DNA from: Epiperipatus broadwayi
Lineage: Eukaryota > Onychophora > Udeonychophora > Euonychophora > Peripatidae
Length of the DNA stretch: 64,000 nt
Assembly (NCBI GenBank): GCA_028023455.1
Contig: JAQFVV010012477.1
Span: 2,747,365-2,811,364 of the forward strand
Direction: 5' to 3'
The position numbers and the translations under genes were made by a program. Under the pieces are notes generated by a model. The model ran no database searches. It was not told the DNA's origin and saw nothing but the letters and a program-made list of their open reading frames with translations. Below are positions 36,846-49,700 of the stretch, piece after piece. Position 1 is the first letter of the stretch, and every line of letters starts with the position of its first letter.

Positions 36846-37203
36846 TCCCTGTAGCTATTTAATCCACCTTAGTCAAGGGATACACATGACAATGTACATG
36901 TGAAAAAGACAGATATGATCTCCAATGTACATATTTCATGCTAAGCCAGCACTCATCAGTTGGTCCAAATTACCATCACCCACACATATATACAATCAGG
37001 GCCCAGTTTATATTAAAATAGTAAATCTTCAAACTTTAATATACAAGCTTCAATCTGCTCAATTTTTTAACAATTTAGCTAATCATATTATTGAAAATCT
37101 GTGAAGGGATTGTTCAAAGCTTTTCCTGATTCCAATACTATTATTATACTCATGTTGACCTTAAGTCAGTTTAAGTCCTCACACATACAACCTTAATATA
37201 TCC
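36846..37203 (-). repeat. Ribozyme-bearing repeat unit, minus copy (37-kb composite, part 1)
   Basis: Shares with the other units (minus-strand reading) GACTTAAGGTCAACATGAGT, TTGAAAATCTG-like, CTTGTATATTAAAGTTTGAAG, TATATTAA..TGGGC, the hammerhead motif and the TTTTCACATGTACATTGTCAT tail. It resembles the terminal repeat of the local Penelope-like element. Confidence 0.75.
36917..36967 (-). ncRNA. Hammerhead-ribozyme-like motif, copy 2 (best preserved core)
   Basis: Canonical CTGATGA and GAAA cores are both intact. Helix I pairs GGACCAA with TTGG(A); helix II is GTGCT-GGCTT-AGCAT (one G-T pair). Helix III is only about two or three pairs, as in Penelope hammerheads. The base expected to be U16.1 before the cleavage site is C, which should impair cleavage. 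Confidence 0.75.
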
Positions 37204-37460
37204 ATTTTATTACACAGAAGAGTTGGAGAGTGGCAAAATTAAAACTTGTTGGTTTAAGCTTGAAGACTTGCTATCTTAATATAAAGGGAGCACTGATTGT
37301 ATATATGTGTGGGAGATAGGAATCTAATCAAACTGATGAGTGCTGGTTCAGCACAAGATATGTATATTAAAGATCATTATCTTTTCACATCTATCTTGGA
37401 TAGCTGTAGGGAGCTTAAAAATCTTTGTTAAATTATAATTTTAAATCTTTGTTCATGTCT
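37204..37460 (+). repeat. Ribozyme-bearing repeat unit, plus copy (37-kb composite, part 2)
   Basis: Begins at AGAGTTGGAGAGTGG, head to head with the minus unit, and runs through GAAGACTTGCTATCTTAATA, the hammerhead motif and the GGGAGCTTAAAAATC tail. It lacks the first 150 bp of a full unit. Confidence 0.7.
37322..37375 (+). ncRNA. Hammerhead-ribozyme-like motif, copy 3
   Basis: Intact CTGATGA (37333-37339) and a perfect five-pair helix II (GTGCT-GGTTC-AGCAC). The second core reads AAGA instead of GAAA. Helix III AT..AT and cleavage UA follow, then TTAAAGATC. Confidence 0.7.
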
Positions 37461-37499
37461 TTTATAATTACATTAGAAAATATATATGTATTTAAAATA

Positions 37500-37930
37500 T
37501 TACAAATTCAGCCTGTACTTGTCCACCCTTTTTCTGTATAATTAAATGGACATATTAAAGTCCTATATGTAATGAGTCAAACTGACTTAAGGTCAACATG
37601 GGTTTGACAGTAATATTGACATCAGCAATGGTTTGATTGTTCTACTCTTAAATTTTCACTGATATGAATGGTTGAAGAGTGGAGAAGATTGAAGCTTGTC
37701 CATTAATGTTTGAAGATTTGCTTTCTTAATATAAACTGACCACTCATTGTATATATGTGAGGGAGATGGTGATGCGGATCAACTGATAAGTGCAGGTTAA
37801 GCACAGAATATGTATATTAGAGATCATTTATCTTTTCCACATGTCATGTTTGTGTAATGTGTGTTAGATTTATAAGATGGATCTTGAAAGTCTGATGTCA
37901 AGTCCTGCATATATATTGTAGCCATTGTTT
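37500..37930 (+). repeat. Ribozyme-bearing repeat unit, plus copy (37-kb composite, part 3, longest)
   Basis: The most complete unit: CAGCCTGTACTTGTCCACCC, ACTGACTTAAGGTCAACATG, TGAATGGTTGAAGAGTGGAG, GAAGATTTGCTTTCTTAATA, hammerhead, then TTTTCCACATGTCATGTTTG. It parallels 56770-58015. The minus frame at 37824-38039 is not called. Confidence 0.75.
37775..37825 (+). ncRNA. Hammerhead-ribozyme-like motif, copy 4
   Basis: Core 1 is CTGATAA (G8 to A), helix II GTGC..GCAC with a seven-base loop, core 2 AGAA. Helix I GATCAA / TTAGAGATC. Likely inactive. Confidence 0.6.
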
Positions 37931-38603
37931 GTGACCAAAGATGGGTGAGTTCATGGCAGATGCTGTTTTTAATAAATAAGAAAAAAAAATTCTCATAGAA
38001 GAAATCTAATGAAGTAAAAATTTTAAAGAAACAGGGCAATTGAAAAGTTTCTGGTAGTTGTACAATGTATAAAAGAATCCTATCTGTAAAATATTTGAGA
38101 GAAAAGTAATGTATAAGTTTGTTTTAAATGTGTGGAGGTAATTTTGAAGTGTAACACACAATAAATTAGATATACTTTGTTAAAAGTTAAATATTGAGAT
38201 CGACAAGAAATATTTATTTAATAAAACAAAATAAATAATTGAAAATATCGATGTAAATTTAGATCGCAAAAATTTAGCTTGTTCATAAGAGTACTCACTT
38301 AATAGTAAATGACAGGGAAATAGTTGTAAAATCTTAAATATTATATAATAGACAGTGCTAGTTGGAATTTATACGATTAGCTAGCAAGGTTACGAAGTGT
38401 GTGAACAAGCGTGTGTATATATATATGTAAAATCTTATTTATTAGGATAATTATAACGGTTTTTTGTCTCATGAAGGATATTATTCGATAGCAAATTGAA
38501 AGAACAATAGTTTTTCAAATAAATATTCAATAATATTCCGTCATAAATTTTAAATTATAACTTAGTTTACTATTTTCTATTATAAAATTTTCTTTCTAGT
38601 TTC

Positions 38604-38721
38604 TACATTTTTTTTTAAGTGTCATGGCATCGGCCGGGATGCGAACCCACAACCCGGGCAACTGCCTGCAAGTGCAAGGCAGTCACGCTGATCTCTCGAC
38701 CACCAATACATTTTTTTTTAA
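38604..38721 (-). mobile_element. tRNA-derived SINE with perfect 15-bp target duplication
   Basis: Minus-strand copy (38706-38619). The head GGTGGTCGAGAGATCAGCGTG carries an A-box-like region, and GGTTCGCATCC is a good B box. The end is GATGCCATGACAC plus poly(A). The 15-base string TACATTTTTTTTTAA flanks it exactly (38604-38618, 38707-38721). The acceptor arms do not pair, so it is not a tRNA gene. Flawless duplication and a good B box make this the youngest SINE copy here. Confidence 0.85.
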
Positions 38722-39589
38722 AAGTTACACCCGGAAAATTTTCAAGCAAACCACGTGATTATTAATATTGTAAATAAAAATTGTGTTTAATAGCCAATGA
38801 AAAATTTAATACTAATGGTGTAAGGTTAAGGAGATGAATTTGAAGAGACTGACAACCGAAGGTTATAAAAAGAACACACACATTTGGGGGGTATCGGGGG
38901 AGTGCTTTCATTGTTGTTATTGGTCTTAACTCACGTCTCCCAGTTTTTGTTTCATTTTATTTATTCTAGTAAATTTTGTAATCTTAGGCTTGACTATCTT
39001 CTGATTTAATATTGATTTAAAAATTGTATTGTATTCTATAAAAATGTATAGTAAAGCCATCAAATTAGGCACATTTAATTTTGACTCCTGAAGTTAACCA
39101 TGAATCAGATTCCCAGAACGCTATAAGTCAATGACCATGCAGAAAATGATGCATCTGAGATAGACTCTCCAATATTCTCCAGGTGCAATGTTGCAGGTAT
39201 TAATTATTATTAATAATTCTGTCATTAGAACAATTATGATGGATAAAAAAATGGGAGCGGTGGTGTTCGAGAAAGTATAAAAAGAACAACTTTGAATTGA
39301 AATATAAATAGTTTGCAAATCTAATCCCAAATATAAACTAAACTACCTGCATATTGTATGAATGTCTATAGTAAAAGAAATGCTGGTACTTTGCATGAAA
39401 GGAATTTTTAAAAAAGCTAAAACTACTATTTATCTAATTGTGAATGAAAAGTAAAACAAGTAAAAATTGAATAAAACCAAAGTTTTAGTATAAGAAACAA
39501 TAAATACTAAACGAAGTACATATCATGTAGAAATCGTGAATTTGAAATGCTATAGAAAGTTTGAATTATGTATTTAAGCTTATAACTAA

Positions 39590-39794
39590 GTTTGAAGTTT
39601 AACCCTGAATGATAGGAATTTCTTAACTTGGAATATCAAGTGCGTCTTAGGAAATGTAAAGGTCTTTATTGGATCCAGAAAAAAATGCAGACATTGTATC
39701 AGGATGTTATCTGTTCAGAAGAGTACCACAATATCGTGAAACTATTGTATAATACTGAGAATAATATGATTTCTGAAAATTATGGCCATTTTTA
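39590..39794 (+). pseudogene. Possible LINE endonuclease start fragment
   Basis: A plus frame of about 60 codons has RNFLTWNIKCVLGNVKVF, resembling the T-W-N-x-x-G/C start of APE-like LINE endonucleases, and about 25 residues later LYQDVICSEEY where D-I-x-x-L-Q-E would be expected. It ends in a stop at 39794. No later motifs (GDFN, SDH) follow. Tentative. Confidence 0.3.
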
Positions 39795-40403
39795 AAAATA
39801 TTACATTTGGATATGTGCACTCTAATAATATGTGTGGATGAACAAACAGTTGAATGGAGGATGGTGATCAAAAGTGATGAACTGTGCTAAGAAAGAACTC
39901 ATATATAATTTTCTTTATTATTTTATTGTTTATTAATTTGTTATATGACAAAAAAGATTACTTTATTGAGTGTATTAGTTAAACATTTTGCGAAATATAC
40001 CTCATGTTAAATTTAGGCTATGGTAGGGTAAAATATGCCTTTATTTTATTATTATCTATTGATATTGCTTATCCTTGATGCTATCATGACATGAATGAGA
40101 TATTTATGTAAAAGTGTGGAACGTTTGTCTAAGAGGTTCACAGATATAATTTTTATGCTTATAGTTAAGATTGCTATTTTAATGTTGTATTTTATTCATA
40201 TATTTTAAAAGTTTAATATTGCTATGTACTAGAAGTTGAAAGATTTAAAATCGTTATATGTTAAAGAAAATGAATGGTGCACATTTCTTATTTCATAGTA
40301 TTTAAGACTTAGATATTTTTTTATTTAGTCATATTAGACTATTATTAAATTATCGGTTCATACATCAATAATATAGATTTTATGAGAATTCAAACCCTGT
40401 TCT

Positions 40404-40700
40404 CTCAAGATTATGAGAAATTGTGAATGACTCTTGTTTGATCAAAGTACATTAAGTCCTCACTGTTTTGAAATTTGACATGAAGCATAGCTCTCTCACA
40501 CTGGTAAGTGCTGAGGATTTTAATGCATTCGCAGATTGAGGGTATATCTCCCTCTCCATTATATACCCACTCCATAAGAGGTATTTTCATAATTTTTAGT
40601 AGTGGTTTGTGCATGCCTATCTTCATATGAGTAGTGATGAAATCCTAACATATCTCATAGCCCTCAGGTAGAAGCTGCATTCTGGTTCATGCCAACTCTG
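40404..40700 (-). pseudogene. Coding-like fragment, possibly retroelement ORF1
   Basis: A 71-codon minus frame (40626-40411) with upstream in-frame traces reads KIMKIPLMEWVYNGEGDIPS then ICECIKILSTYQCERAMLHV and KFQNSEDLMYF. The beta-alpha-beta-like alternation and the V-K-F segment recall RNA-binding ORF1 or RRM-like domains, but no signature is decisive. Codon use is less AT-driven than around it. Confidence 0.3.
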
Positions 40701-42609
40701 TTATTTCATGAATTTTTTTTCCTTGCAGGTGTATATTTTATTGCCATATTTTAGTATGAAACTTTGTTTAATTTTGTAATGGGTCATTGTGTAGTCTTTT
40801 GAAGTGTGTTATTTACTTCAAGGTACTTTAGATTTAAAGTATGACTTAAGAATTGATGAATAATGTGTCAAACATACATCTAGACATAATATTAATTTTA
40901 CCAACTCAGTAGCATTAAGGGGTAAGTTTATTTTATTTAATAAAGTTAACAAGTTAATTTCTTAGTTGTTACATATATATATATATATTGTAATAAATGT
41001 TTATTGAAGCTTGCCTCCCAAGAAAGTGTTGTCGATCGAGCAAAATATAACTGGTCAACATATTGTTTTTATACTATTATTAGTTACTTTGTTACAGTTC
41101 CCTAAAACAGGGTATATTTGTAGGAAGAGAGGCATGTTTGTAGAAATGTAAGCAAAGGTTAGGGATCATTTTCCATTGCAGTTGTACATCCCATATACAT
41201 ATTATGTTTTTATTGTTATTTGGATAACTACAAAGATTTGTTCTATTATATTGATGTTATAGTGTATCATTTACTTTATTAATAAACATTACATGTTAAT
41301 TAAAAATTTTGGTGTTGTCTTAATATTTTTGGTACACATAACATACAGAGATCACATCATATACAATTTTAATGAAATATTTAATGCTTATTTCAGTACA
41401 GATACATTACAAAAATTTAATTATTAATATTCTGTTTTGAGATTTGAGAAATCCTTTAAAGAAACATTCTTAACTTGTGCTCTAAATTATTATAATTATA
41501 TGAAAAACATCTGGAAGAAGATCTGATTTAGAGTCAGTCATCATTTTCATAGGTTTATTGTGTTATGATTAATATCTCAAGCTGACATAAAATCCCTTTC
41601 CCACTCCTGGTATTTGAATGTGTTCCCAGTTGGTAATAATTTAGTTAAATTTTTAAGTGGTTAAAATATGTTATTCTAATTGATTGTTGGATAATTTATA
41701 AGGTTTAATATTATTGATCACTGGAAAGTAGATATTGGCTTTGAGAGATCAAGCATATATATACTTGAATTACAATCGCTGGGATAGCATCCATTTGTCA
41801 ACAATAAATTTTAAATCAACAAAAGATTCACATTCTGAATTCGAATCCTAAGGATTTTCAACTATTATAAGATAAGAGCTTATCAATTTAGTATTACAGG
41901 ATTAAGGTGATAAATAAGAGTGATTGAATTGATAAGATTATTAATTTGTGAATCATGGATCATGAAATATAACATTGTGGAGGTGGTAAAATTTGGTGAT
42001 AGTGGATAGACTGGAGAAAATCTTAACATCAGCAATAAATTAATTGTAACTTTGGTTGGGAATTTATGTGAGGAGATGCTGAGGTTGTTAGGGTGTGAGT
42101 TGAGGTTTCTCATCCTCCCTTAATTTAGTAGTAGTAATAATTTGTAATAATTATTAGTGGTATAATTCTTGGTATTCTCCATATTCTCTACATGAAGTGC
42201 CAAATCATTTATACCTTCCTAGAAATCAGAGATAGGGAATTGGTATTTTATTTGTAGATATGAAAAATACAGCTGTGGTTGATTTGTGTGACATATATTT
42301 GCAAGGATGTGATAAGTAATTTAGTCCAAATCCTTTTGTGAGTTATAATTTGACTGGCTTGATTTAAGGATTCATTTAATTTAAAAAGAGAATTAACTCC
42401 AAATATTATAAGTAAAATTATTTAGAATTTAATAAGTTGCTTCTTTTGTAAATTCATAACATGGTGATAAAATCGAATTGATGTAGCAGCTGTTCCTTCA
42501 AAGTTACAGTCTGGCTCCCTGGCATATTGAATTATATGTTCTCTCCCTCTCTATTTCCCTCTTCCCATTGTTTTATATATATATTGCCTATAATACATTT
42601 AATTAGAGG
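40701..42609. other. AT-rich intergenic DNA
   Basis: A TA dinucleotide run (about 40973-40988) and no recognisable gene. A minus frame of 76 codons (41883-42113) is Asn/Ser/Ile-rich and not convincing. Confidence 0.4.
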
Positions 42610-42900
42610 GGACTTGCTTTAAGACTTTGAAGTTTTTTAGAGATATGCACTTCATCTTATATTAGTAATACACATGAACACATATATATGAAAAATATAA
42701 ATGATCTCCAATATACATCTTTTATGCTCAACCAGTGTTCATCAGTTCAGATCACCTCTCCTACCCATAACAGCAAATCATGAAACATTAATGGACAAAT
42801 TTCAATTTTCTCCACTTTGCAACTTTTCAGCCATCCATTGACAATCTGATGATACATACATAATGTGCATCTGTGCTATTTCACATGGCCTCTATTAAGT
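42610..42900 (-). repeat. Ribozyme-bearing repeat unit, solo minus copy
   Basis: Minus-strand reading shares CATTGACAATGG-like, GAAAAGTTGCAAAGTGGAG, TTGTCCATTAATGTTTC, the hammerhead motif and the TATTTTTCATATATATG tail with the clusters at 37 and 56 kb. It is a solo copy. Confidence 0.65.
42703..42753 (-). ncRNA. Hammerhead-ribozyme-like motif, copy 5
   Basis: Intact CTGATGA; helix II weakened (ACACT-GGTTG-AGCAT, pairing partly lost); core 2 AAAA; then ATGTATATTGGAGATC with the expected UA cleavage step. Helix I is reduced. Confidence 0.6.
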
Positions 42901-45125
42901 TTTCTATGTACAGAATTTGTACTATTTTTCTCTAAAAAAATAAATAAAATAGAGTAATAATATTTAACTTGTAAGTAGTGCTATCCACTTTGTCTAGCAA
43001 TATTTTATTTCATTAATCAATATTAATGCCAACTACCTAATATTTTATAACTTGAAGAGTTATTTTAAAATATTACTATAATAGTTAAGCTAATACAAAC
43101 TAAAGATGTTTAAAACAATAAAAAGAAAGATATTTAATTGTATAGCCTATAAGAAGTAAAGCTAGATAAAATTTAATATTGTCATTTTAAGCATTAAAAC
43201 TCAGTTATTTAAATAGTTTATTATAAATGATAGCTTTATTAAAATAGTTCAGTGTAATAAATATTTAAAAGTGTAATTTATTTGCAAGAAAATGTTATTA
43301 AAGTTTAGCAGATTAATTAACATTAAATTGAGTTACTTTAAATAAAAAAGAACTTCCCTTTTTGAATATATATGTGTGTGCATGAGAAGTTGGAATGCAT
43401 GCAAGCATTTTTAGTTTATTTGCTTACTTTTAAAGGTTAACATAATTTCTTTTAAATCAGTGTTTAAAAAAATATATTAACATAAATTTCAGTTCTGATA
43501 AGTTTAAATGTAAAAAAGATAATAGTTTTATCTTAAGTAATAATTACAAATAATTAATATTTGGTTTAATTTTATTATTTTAACTTAATAAATCTTTAAT
43601 TAATAACTTTCACTTGATATTTTTTTATTTGTCTGTAACCTTGGATATTCACGTGGATTTCATGTTATATAATTTTTATGTAATTATTTCCAGATTCTAA
43701 CTTTCATACTTTAATTATGGTGACACTTATGATTGAGTGAGAAGATTTAATTAATTTTGACAGATGTCAGAAAAGGGGGGTACATAAAGATCGTTTTTAC
43801 TGTTGTTGGTGGGACCATCAGTTGACTGCATCTTTAATAGTATTACATTTTTATGATCATTATATTTTTTATATTAAAACAGTATAAAATTATTACTTTC
43901 ACATCTCTACAGTCCACAATGAATGGCTAGGCAAGTATTAAGGTCTCTTACTTTTGTTGCCTTTAATTCAATTAGAAACATTCTATTTTATAATTAAATG
44001 CTTCAAGGGAATTTTAATTTAAGAATGGTACAATTCTATTTTAAAGTGAATTATTTAACAAACCAGGTGAAAATAGTTATATTTAAAATTATAACAGACT
44101 ATATACTTTTTATCTGTTATTATTATTATCAGTCATCATATATAGGAGAAGGAAAATTAAAAGCTCCAAATTTAATTAAATCACAAGAATCTAAAATATT
44201 GCTGAATACTTATAATTTACCTTAATTATTTTATACTAATTATATAACTGCTAAAAATTATAATTTTTAATTAAATTTACAAATATGAAATGTAAAAAAA
44301 TAACTTGTTTCAAATAACCAAGATAATTTTCAATTTATGTTTTGTTTCTCTTCGTTTGGAAAAAAAACTTTATAAATGTTTTAAAAAAAAAAAAATGTTA
44401 AGCTAAGAAGTTGTATAAAAGCTGACTTTTAAAATATTAATGAACATTTTGCTAAGTTAATAAATAATAGCTGTTTAATTGTGCCATTTTAATTTGCAGA
44501 CTAGTAAAATTATTACCATTTATGAAGAAAATTATTAAAAATAATAATTTGCTTAAATTATGGAAAAACAGCATGTGCTTTGAAAGATATATACATATTC
44601 TCCAGAAGAGGGAAGAAATGTGAACTCTTTTGAAATAAAATACTTGATAAAAGTTGTTTCAACATTATTTCTATAATAATTTGAGATATAAAAATCAATA
44701 ATTAATCATCATATGGGTTCTCAAAAAAACACTAAAAGAAAAAAATTGAAAATTTCATTTATCTCCAATGCCACCACGGTTATCGTGTAATAATATTCTG
44801 GACCACCTGTTAATATTCATGAATCTTTATATAGCTAGCTTATGTTATATGTGTGTCTTCTTTCTTGGATTCAAACCTGTTGTCAGTAGAAATAAAACTT
44901 TAATTAGTGTATATTTTCTTCTATTTATCTTCAAAGTGCTACAGTTGCCATAACATTTTCATTAAATAAAATGTGTTTCTTTTGTTACTGCTAATGCTTC
45001 CTTTTTCAGACAAGTAGCTGAAGAGAAACCTTATGCCCTTAATCAGTAGCTCACAGTTGAAATAGTTCTGCTGAAGAACTAAATATTTTTTTTTAAAAAA
45101 AGGTTATTGGTAAAAAAATTTTTTA
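42901..45125. other. AT-rich intergenic DNA
   Basis: No gene or known element. Frames at 43998-44225 and 44768-44953 look like chance. Confidence 0.4.
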
Positions 45126-45460
45126 TAACATTTATGTAATATTTATTAAGGCTACAACCTTAAGACTATGTGATGTGATGTATTATTGCTTCTCCTTAAA
45201 TGAAGTGAAGAATATCTCAGCAATTATGCACAGGTAAACCTGAAAAAATGACAATAGGGACCTCTGCAAGTGGTTAACACAAGATTTATTTAAAACACAA
45301 TCTTGTGTTAAAGATTTGCAGAGATCCCTACTGCTGGTTTTTCAGGTACATAATCTTAAGGTTATAGCCTTAATAAATATTACTTTACATAATGAGTATG
45401 CACTTTATAAATATAATTATTATAACATTTATAATTATTATAACATTTATTTGTAAAAGT
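45126..45460. mobile_element. Palindromic element related to the 35.4-kb one
   Basis: Core 45136-45384. Outer arms: GTAATATTTATTAAGGCTAC..CCTTAA against TTAAGGTTATAGCCTTAATA..ATTAC. Inner arms: TAGGGACCTCTGCAAG.GGTT and AACACAAGATT, with their complements. TATAACATTTAT occurs on the left (45123-45134) and twice on the right (from about 45420), a possible target duplication. More diverged than the 35.4-kb copy. Confidence 0.65.
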
Positions 45461-46329
45461 TTTTATCTTTATTATGTACTATTTTAAAGAGTTTATGACA
45501 AAATGTATAGGTATTTCTACAATTTTGAGTGAAATCTGTCCTAGTATGAAGTGATATGGGTAAACTTTGTGGTTTATATTTTATGCAATTTGAGATATTT
45601 ATCTCATATGAGGAATGTTTTATATTTTAATATATCTTTTATAGGTAAAACAGCCTGCTTAAATTTATCAGAAGTACATATTTTATAATTATCATACTGA
45701 AATAGTTCATTTTAATAGAAAATTTTAATGAAATAAATCTCATAATAGAACAATCTATTATATCAAGTCAAGGTGCAATTTTATTAAGATGAAATGAATT
45801 ACATTAATTTATATTCACACATAATAATTGAAAAAATTATTAAAAATAGAATTTGTTAGTAAAATTTTATCATTGTTATTTCGTTCTTAACCATTTTAAC
45901 AAGTAATTTTCTTTATTTTTATTATGTCCACTTTATTTTAAAATAAGTATTATGCTATTCATTGTATGTGTGTATTTCTTATTTAAAGCTAAATTTTATT
46001 GTGCTATGTTAGATATATTTTACAGTTGTTTGACTGATATATTTGTCACTTGTTGATTTCAGACATTGCTTAACATATGAATTTTAATGTAGGTTTGAAG
46101 TTATTATTATTAGTGATATTTTGCTACCTTGCCAGTGTTTAGTGTTGGAATATGCATATTACCTGCATACTTTATTTGATATTGTTTGTTTTATGCTTTG
46201 TGGGATGGACATGCTCTCCCCATTGTACTTTGTATTTTTCCATGAGGATTTGTGGTATATTTTCATAGTCTGTTTATTGTGTTGCCAATGTGACCAGATC
46301 CCAGGAGAGGATCATCAATAGAGTTTGAA
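45461..46329. other. AT-rich intergenic DNA
   Basis: A hydrophobic 66-codon plus frame (46121-46321) overlaps the moderate-complexity block next to the minus-strand coding-like segment; not called. Confidence 0.35.
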
Positions 46330-46780
46330 TTACATTTATAATATAGTTGATGCAGCTGAATGCCAAGAGAGCATTATTTTTGGCATAGTTTTTCCATTTC
46401 TTTAGGTGGTGAGACTTTATCCACACTTACATTTTTGCCTGAGAGAAAGACTTGGAAGCCACCATTCCAATATTAGAAGTTTTTGCTTTAAATAGCTTAT
46501 TTAGTATTTTGTCCCTCATGTGAATTAAATATACATTTTTCCACCATTGAAGGTGTAGATTATTGTGTTTATTAAAAGTTATGGCAATGATAGATTTGTT
46601 TTGAGGTGTTAGTTCCTCAGAGTGCTCTTTATCATTTTGTAATGCCTTATTTAAGTAAGTCACTATCTGTATTTTGTGACTGAGCCTTGCTGATAGTCCA
46701 TAAGCAAACCAACAGAACAAAATTAATTTTAAATTGCATATTTTAAAATGTTTAATTATAATGGAAATGCACATACACAA
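46330..46780 (-). pseudogene. Coding-like segment, possibly retroelement ORF1
   Basis: A 117-codon minus frame (46780-46427) has a hydrophobic start and then NKSIIAITFNKHNNLHLQWW followed by KNVYLIHMRDKILNKLF and AKTSNIGMVASKSFSQAKM. After one stop it continues with VWIKSHHLKKWKNYAKNN. The strand, then basic helix, then I/V-x-I-x-x-H-L-x-x-x-x-K layout is like the end of ORF1 proteins in several LINEs that carry N-terminal zinc fingers. A stop interrupts it. No certain family. Confidence 0.3.
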
Positions 46781-49369
46781 TGTTTATTTTCATCAATGCC
46801 CGTGAGATATTGCTGGATCTGTAAGAGATTTAGATTAAACATTTTAGAATTTTTCATGTGGACATCAGTTAAATAATTTATACATGTGTATGACTTCTGA
46901 TGAATGATCCATATCCCCTTTTCTAATTTATTTCAATAGCACAGACAATAATTTAATTGATTCACCATACTTATAAAGTTATTGCTATTATATAAGGGTA
47001 GTTAATAGTTTAAACCCAGTCTATTGTGATTAGATAGACATCATTTATTTTTATAATGGTGAAGATAGCTTAAGTCATAATTGGAATAGGTGATATTTTC
47101 TAGAAAATCTATTCATTTAAAATTAAAGCTTCTATTTTATTGTTAAAGTTATCATTAAACGTTTGTTTAATGTAGCAGCTAAATAAAAATAGCTTAGAAA
47201 TATACCAGCTGTACATTACAGCTAGTCTGTTTAACTTGATATTTTCATTTAAAAGTATGTGAATATAATGTACTGTTTAAGAAGTAATTGTAACATAAAC
47301 AATCATCATTTATTTTTTTTATAAGGCAGGATTGTAACAAATGCATTTAAGAATTCAGTAACAGCACCTATTATGGTTTCAAATCTTTGAATACATATTT
47401 TATGTTATATTTGTTTAATAAAATTATTGTTAATTATTTAATTTTCATTGTTGGTGTATTTTCTATATACAAAATGTTTTCTTGAGTCCTAAATTCTTAA
47501 AATGCCGGAAATCTTAATATATCATCTAAACCATGCTTTTGCACACCGCAAAACTTTACTGTTTATGATAAATGTTTCATAAGATTTTCAATTAAAGATT
47601 AGGATTACCATTTTAAGAACAAACATTTATTTAATTTTGCAATGAGTTTATTTTAACCCATTGTTCATTCTGCACATTATTCCATTTATTAATAAAATTA
47701 TGAGTTAATTTTAATTATTTTATTGTGTTGTCAAGGATAGTAGAGGGACATAAAACATACTCTTTTTTCCTATTATTCTGAATGATATCCTGGGTAAAAG
47801 GCTATAATTATTCCAAATTTGTAGTTAATTATTTGATGTCAATAATAGTCATATTAAACCCTTCTTTAAATATTTATTTTTGTTACTGTTATATGTTAGG
47901 ATACATTAGCTTGTAAGAGAAGTGAATGTCTCCTATGGCCTACCGGGATACCAGTCATTTGTTGCAACACAACACTATAGAACTTTTACAAGATGGATAA
48001 AAGAACCCTGAAATCATTGTTTATTATTTTGTAAATTATCAACATAGTATTCCAATTACAAATGTGGTGGTCACATAAGAATCTTAGTATTTATTTTTCT
48101 AATGTACCATAAGAAAGGTACTTTCCATTTTTCTTTTAGATAAGAGTTTGTATCAGATCATATTGGCAAATTATTAAATGCTTTGTAAGATATTAAAGAA
48201 GACATGAGACCCTATGAGAAGATACTGCTTTTAAGAGTGCAAATGTTAATAGCTCAGAGAATGTGTTTGAATGGAGGGAGAAGTCTATTTTATATTTAAA
48301 TTGTTAATTGGGGAATGATTGAAGTTTTTCTTTCTTCCCAAATTGGCTGTTTAATTTGTGATAGTTTATTGCCATATTGTTTTGAAAATTTCTTCCTTTA
48401 TTTTAAATGCATATCTCTGTAGCTAAATTATTTTATATTTAACCAACCACTGAGCTTAGCTCACATTTTATTAACCCATTGTTCCATTCATTCATTCATT
48501 TTTAAGAGTCTCTCATAATTTTTATAATGTAACATAATTTCTCACTCTCTCAATTTGGTTAGAAATGACACAGATACAATGCTAAAAAGATAGAAGACCT
48601 TTTATATTTCACTTCTTATTATTTTTTGGGTTAGAGAATGGCCTGGGCAACTTTAATATTATTATTGCATCTCTATTTCAGTTAGAATATATATATATAT
48701 AGTACCACTATTGGCCAGCAATACATTGTAATTTTATTTATCATAAAATTTTAATGTCAAAGAATTATTTTATCAAGAAATGATTAAAGTAAAAAAAAAA
48801 AAAAACTCGTTTGAAAGAATAAAGTATAAAAGTTTTTAAGAAAGAGAAATATAATTCAGCAAGTTTAAAGAGTAATTACAGTGGGGAAAAAACTTAACTT
48901 GGCAAAAACTAAAGAATAAATTAAGAAAATTGCATTTAGAAAGTTAGTTTTATTAAAAGAAAATGCAGTTAGCCCGAGATAATTTAACTGAAAAAATTTA
49001 CAACTATTAAAGAAAAAAAAAAGAAATCTTAAAAAGTAAAAAAAATTATCTCTTTCCATTTATTTAAAAAAAAATATGTGTGTGCATAAATAATGATGAT
49101 TTCAAATATAAAAAAAATAATAAAATGTGTGCATGTTAAAAATAAAATATGAAAGTTAAATATAAAAAGAAATCTCATAATTGAAGTTAAGAAATTCCCT
49201 CAAAGATTGCATATACTGATAAGCTACATAAGAATGGAATTAGCAATGGCTACTAATTAACTAATTAGAATCCTTAAACAACAGGACTAATTAAATGCAT
49301 CATCCAAAATTTGATCTACAAAAGCAGTGGATTTAAAAAAAAAATAATTAAAAAGATAACAAGGTCATC
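46781..49369. other. AT-rich intergenic DNA
   Basis: At 47880-48350 the plus strand shows broken coding-like pieces (for instance DIKEDMRPYEKILLLRVQML) that may be another retroelement trace. A 14-base A run is at about 48791. Nothing else recognised. Confidence 0.35.
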
Positions 49370-49700
49370 ACATAAATAGGGACAAAAATTTTGTCAGTCA
49401 GTCATTCACATATCTAGAGACAATCATCTATTAGACATTTTTCAATGAATACAATGGCATGCTGAGCAGTTATCAGAGCATGCAGCCAGATTCCAGCATC
49501 AGTCCAACACAACATCAGCAGTCTGCACAATAGAAGCAATGCCCATCTAATAATTTGAAGTCACCAAAATGTCTAACTGCCTGAAATAGAAGTAGCCCAG
49601 AACCAGAATGGTCATGACCACAGCAGAAGCCTAAAATCCAACTGGTTGGTAAAACACACATGTAGCAGAAAAGAACAAGAAGTCACAATGTTAAAATCCA
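49370..49700. other. Higher-complexity block, unassigned
   Basis: About 330 bp with distinctly more C and G than the surroundings, including GTCAGTCAGTCATTC and many CAGCA/CAGAA units. No open frame over 40 codons on either strand and no repeat partner in the window. It may be part of a retroelement leader or an exon of a non-coding transcript. Confidence 0.25.

Noticed and set aside
36841-38040. Long palindrome formed by the minus and plus ribozyme repeats as a separate MITE
   Set aside because: It is explained by head-to-head repeat units with a shared internal ribozyme, and the third unit is direct rather than inverted.
46121-46321. Hydrophobic Cys-rich 66-codon frame
   Set aside because: Antisense to the coding-like minus-strand segment that continues past 46427; no signal or family.
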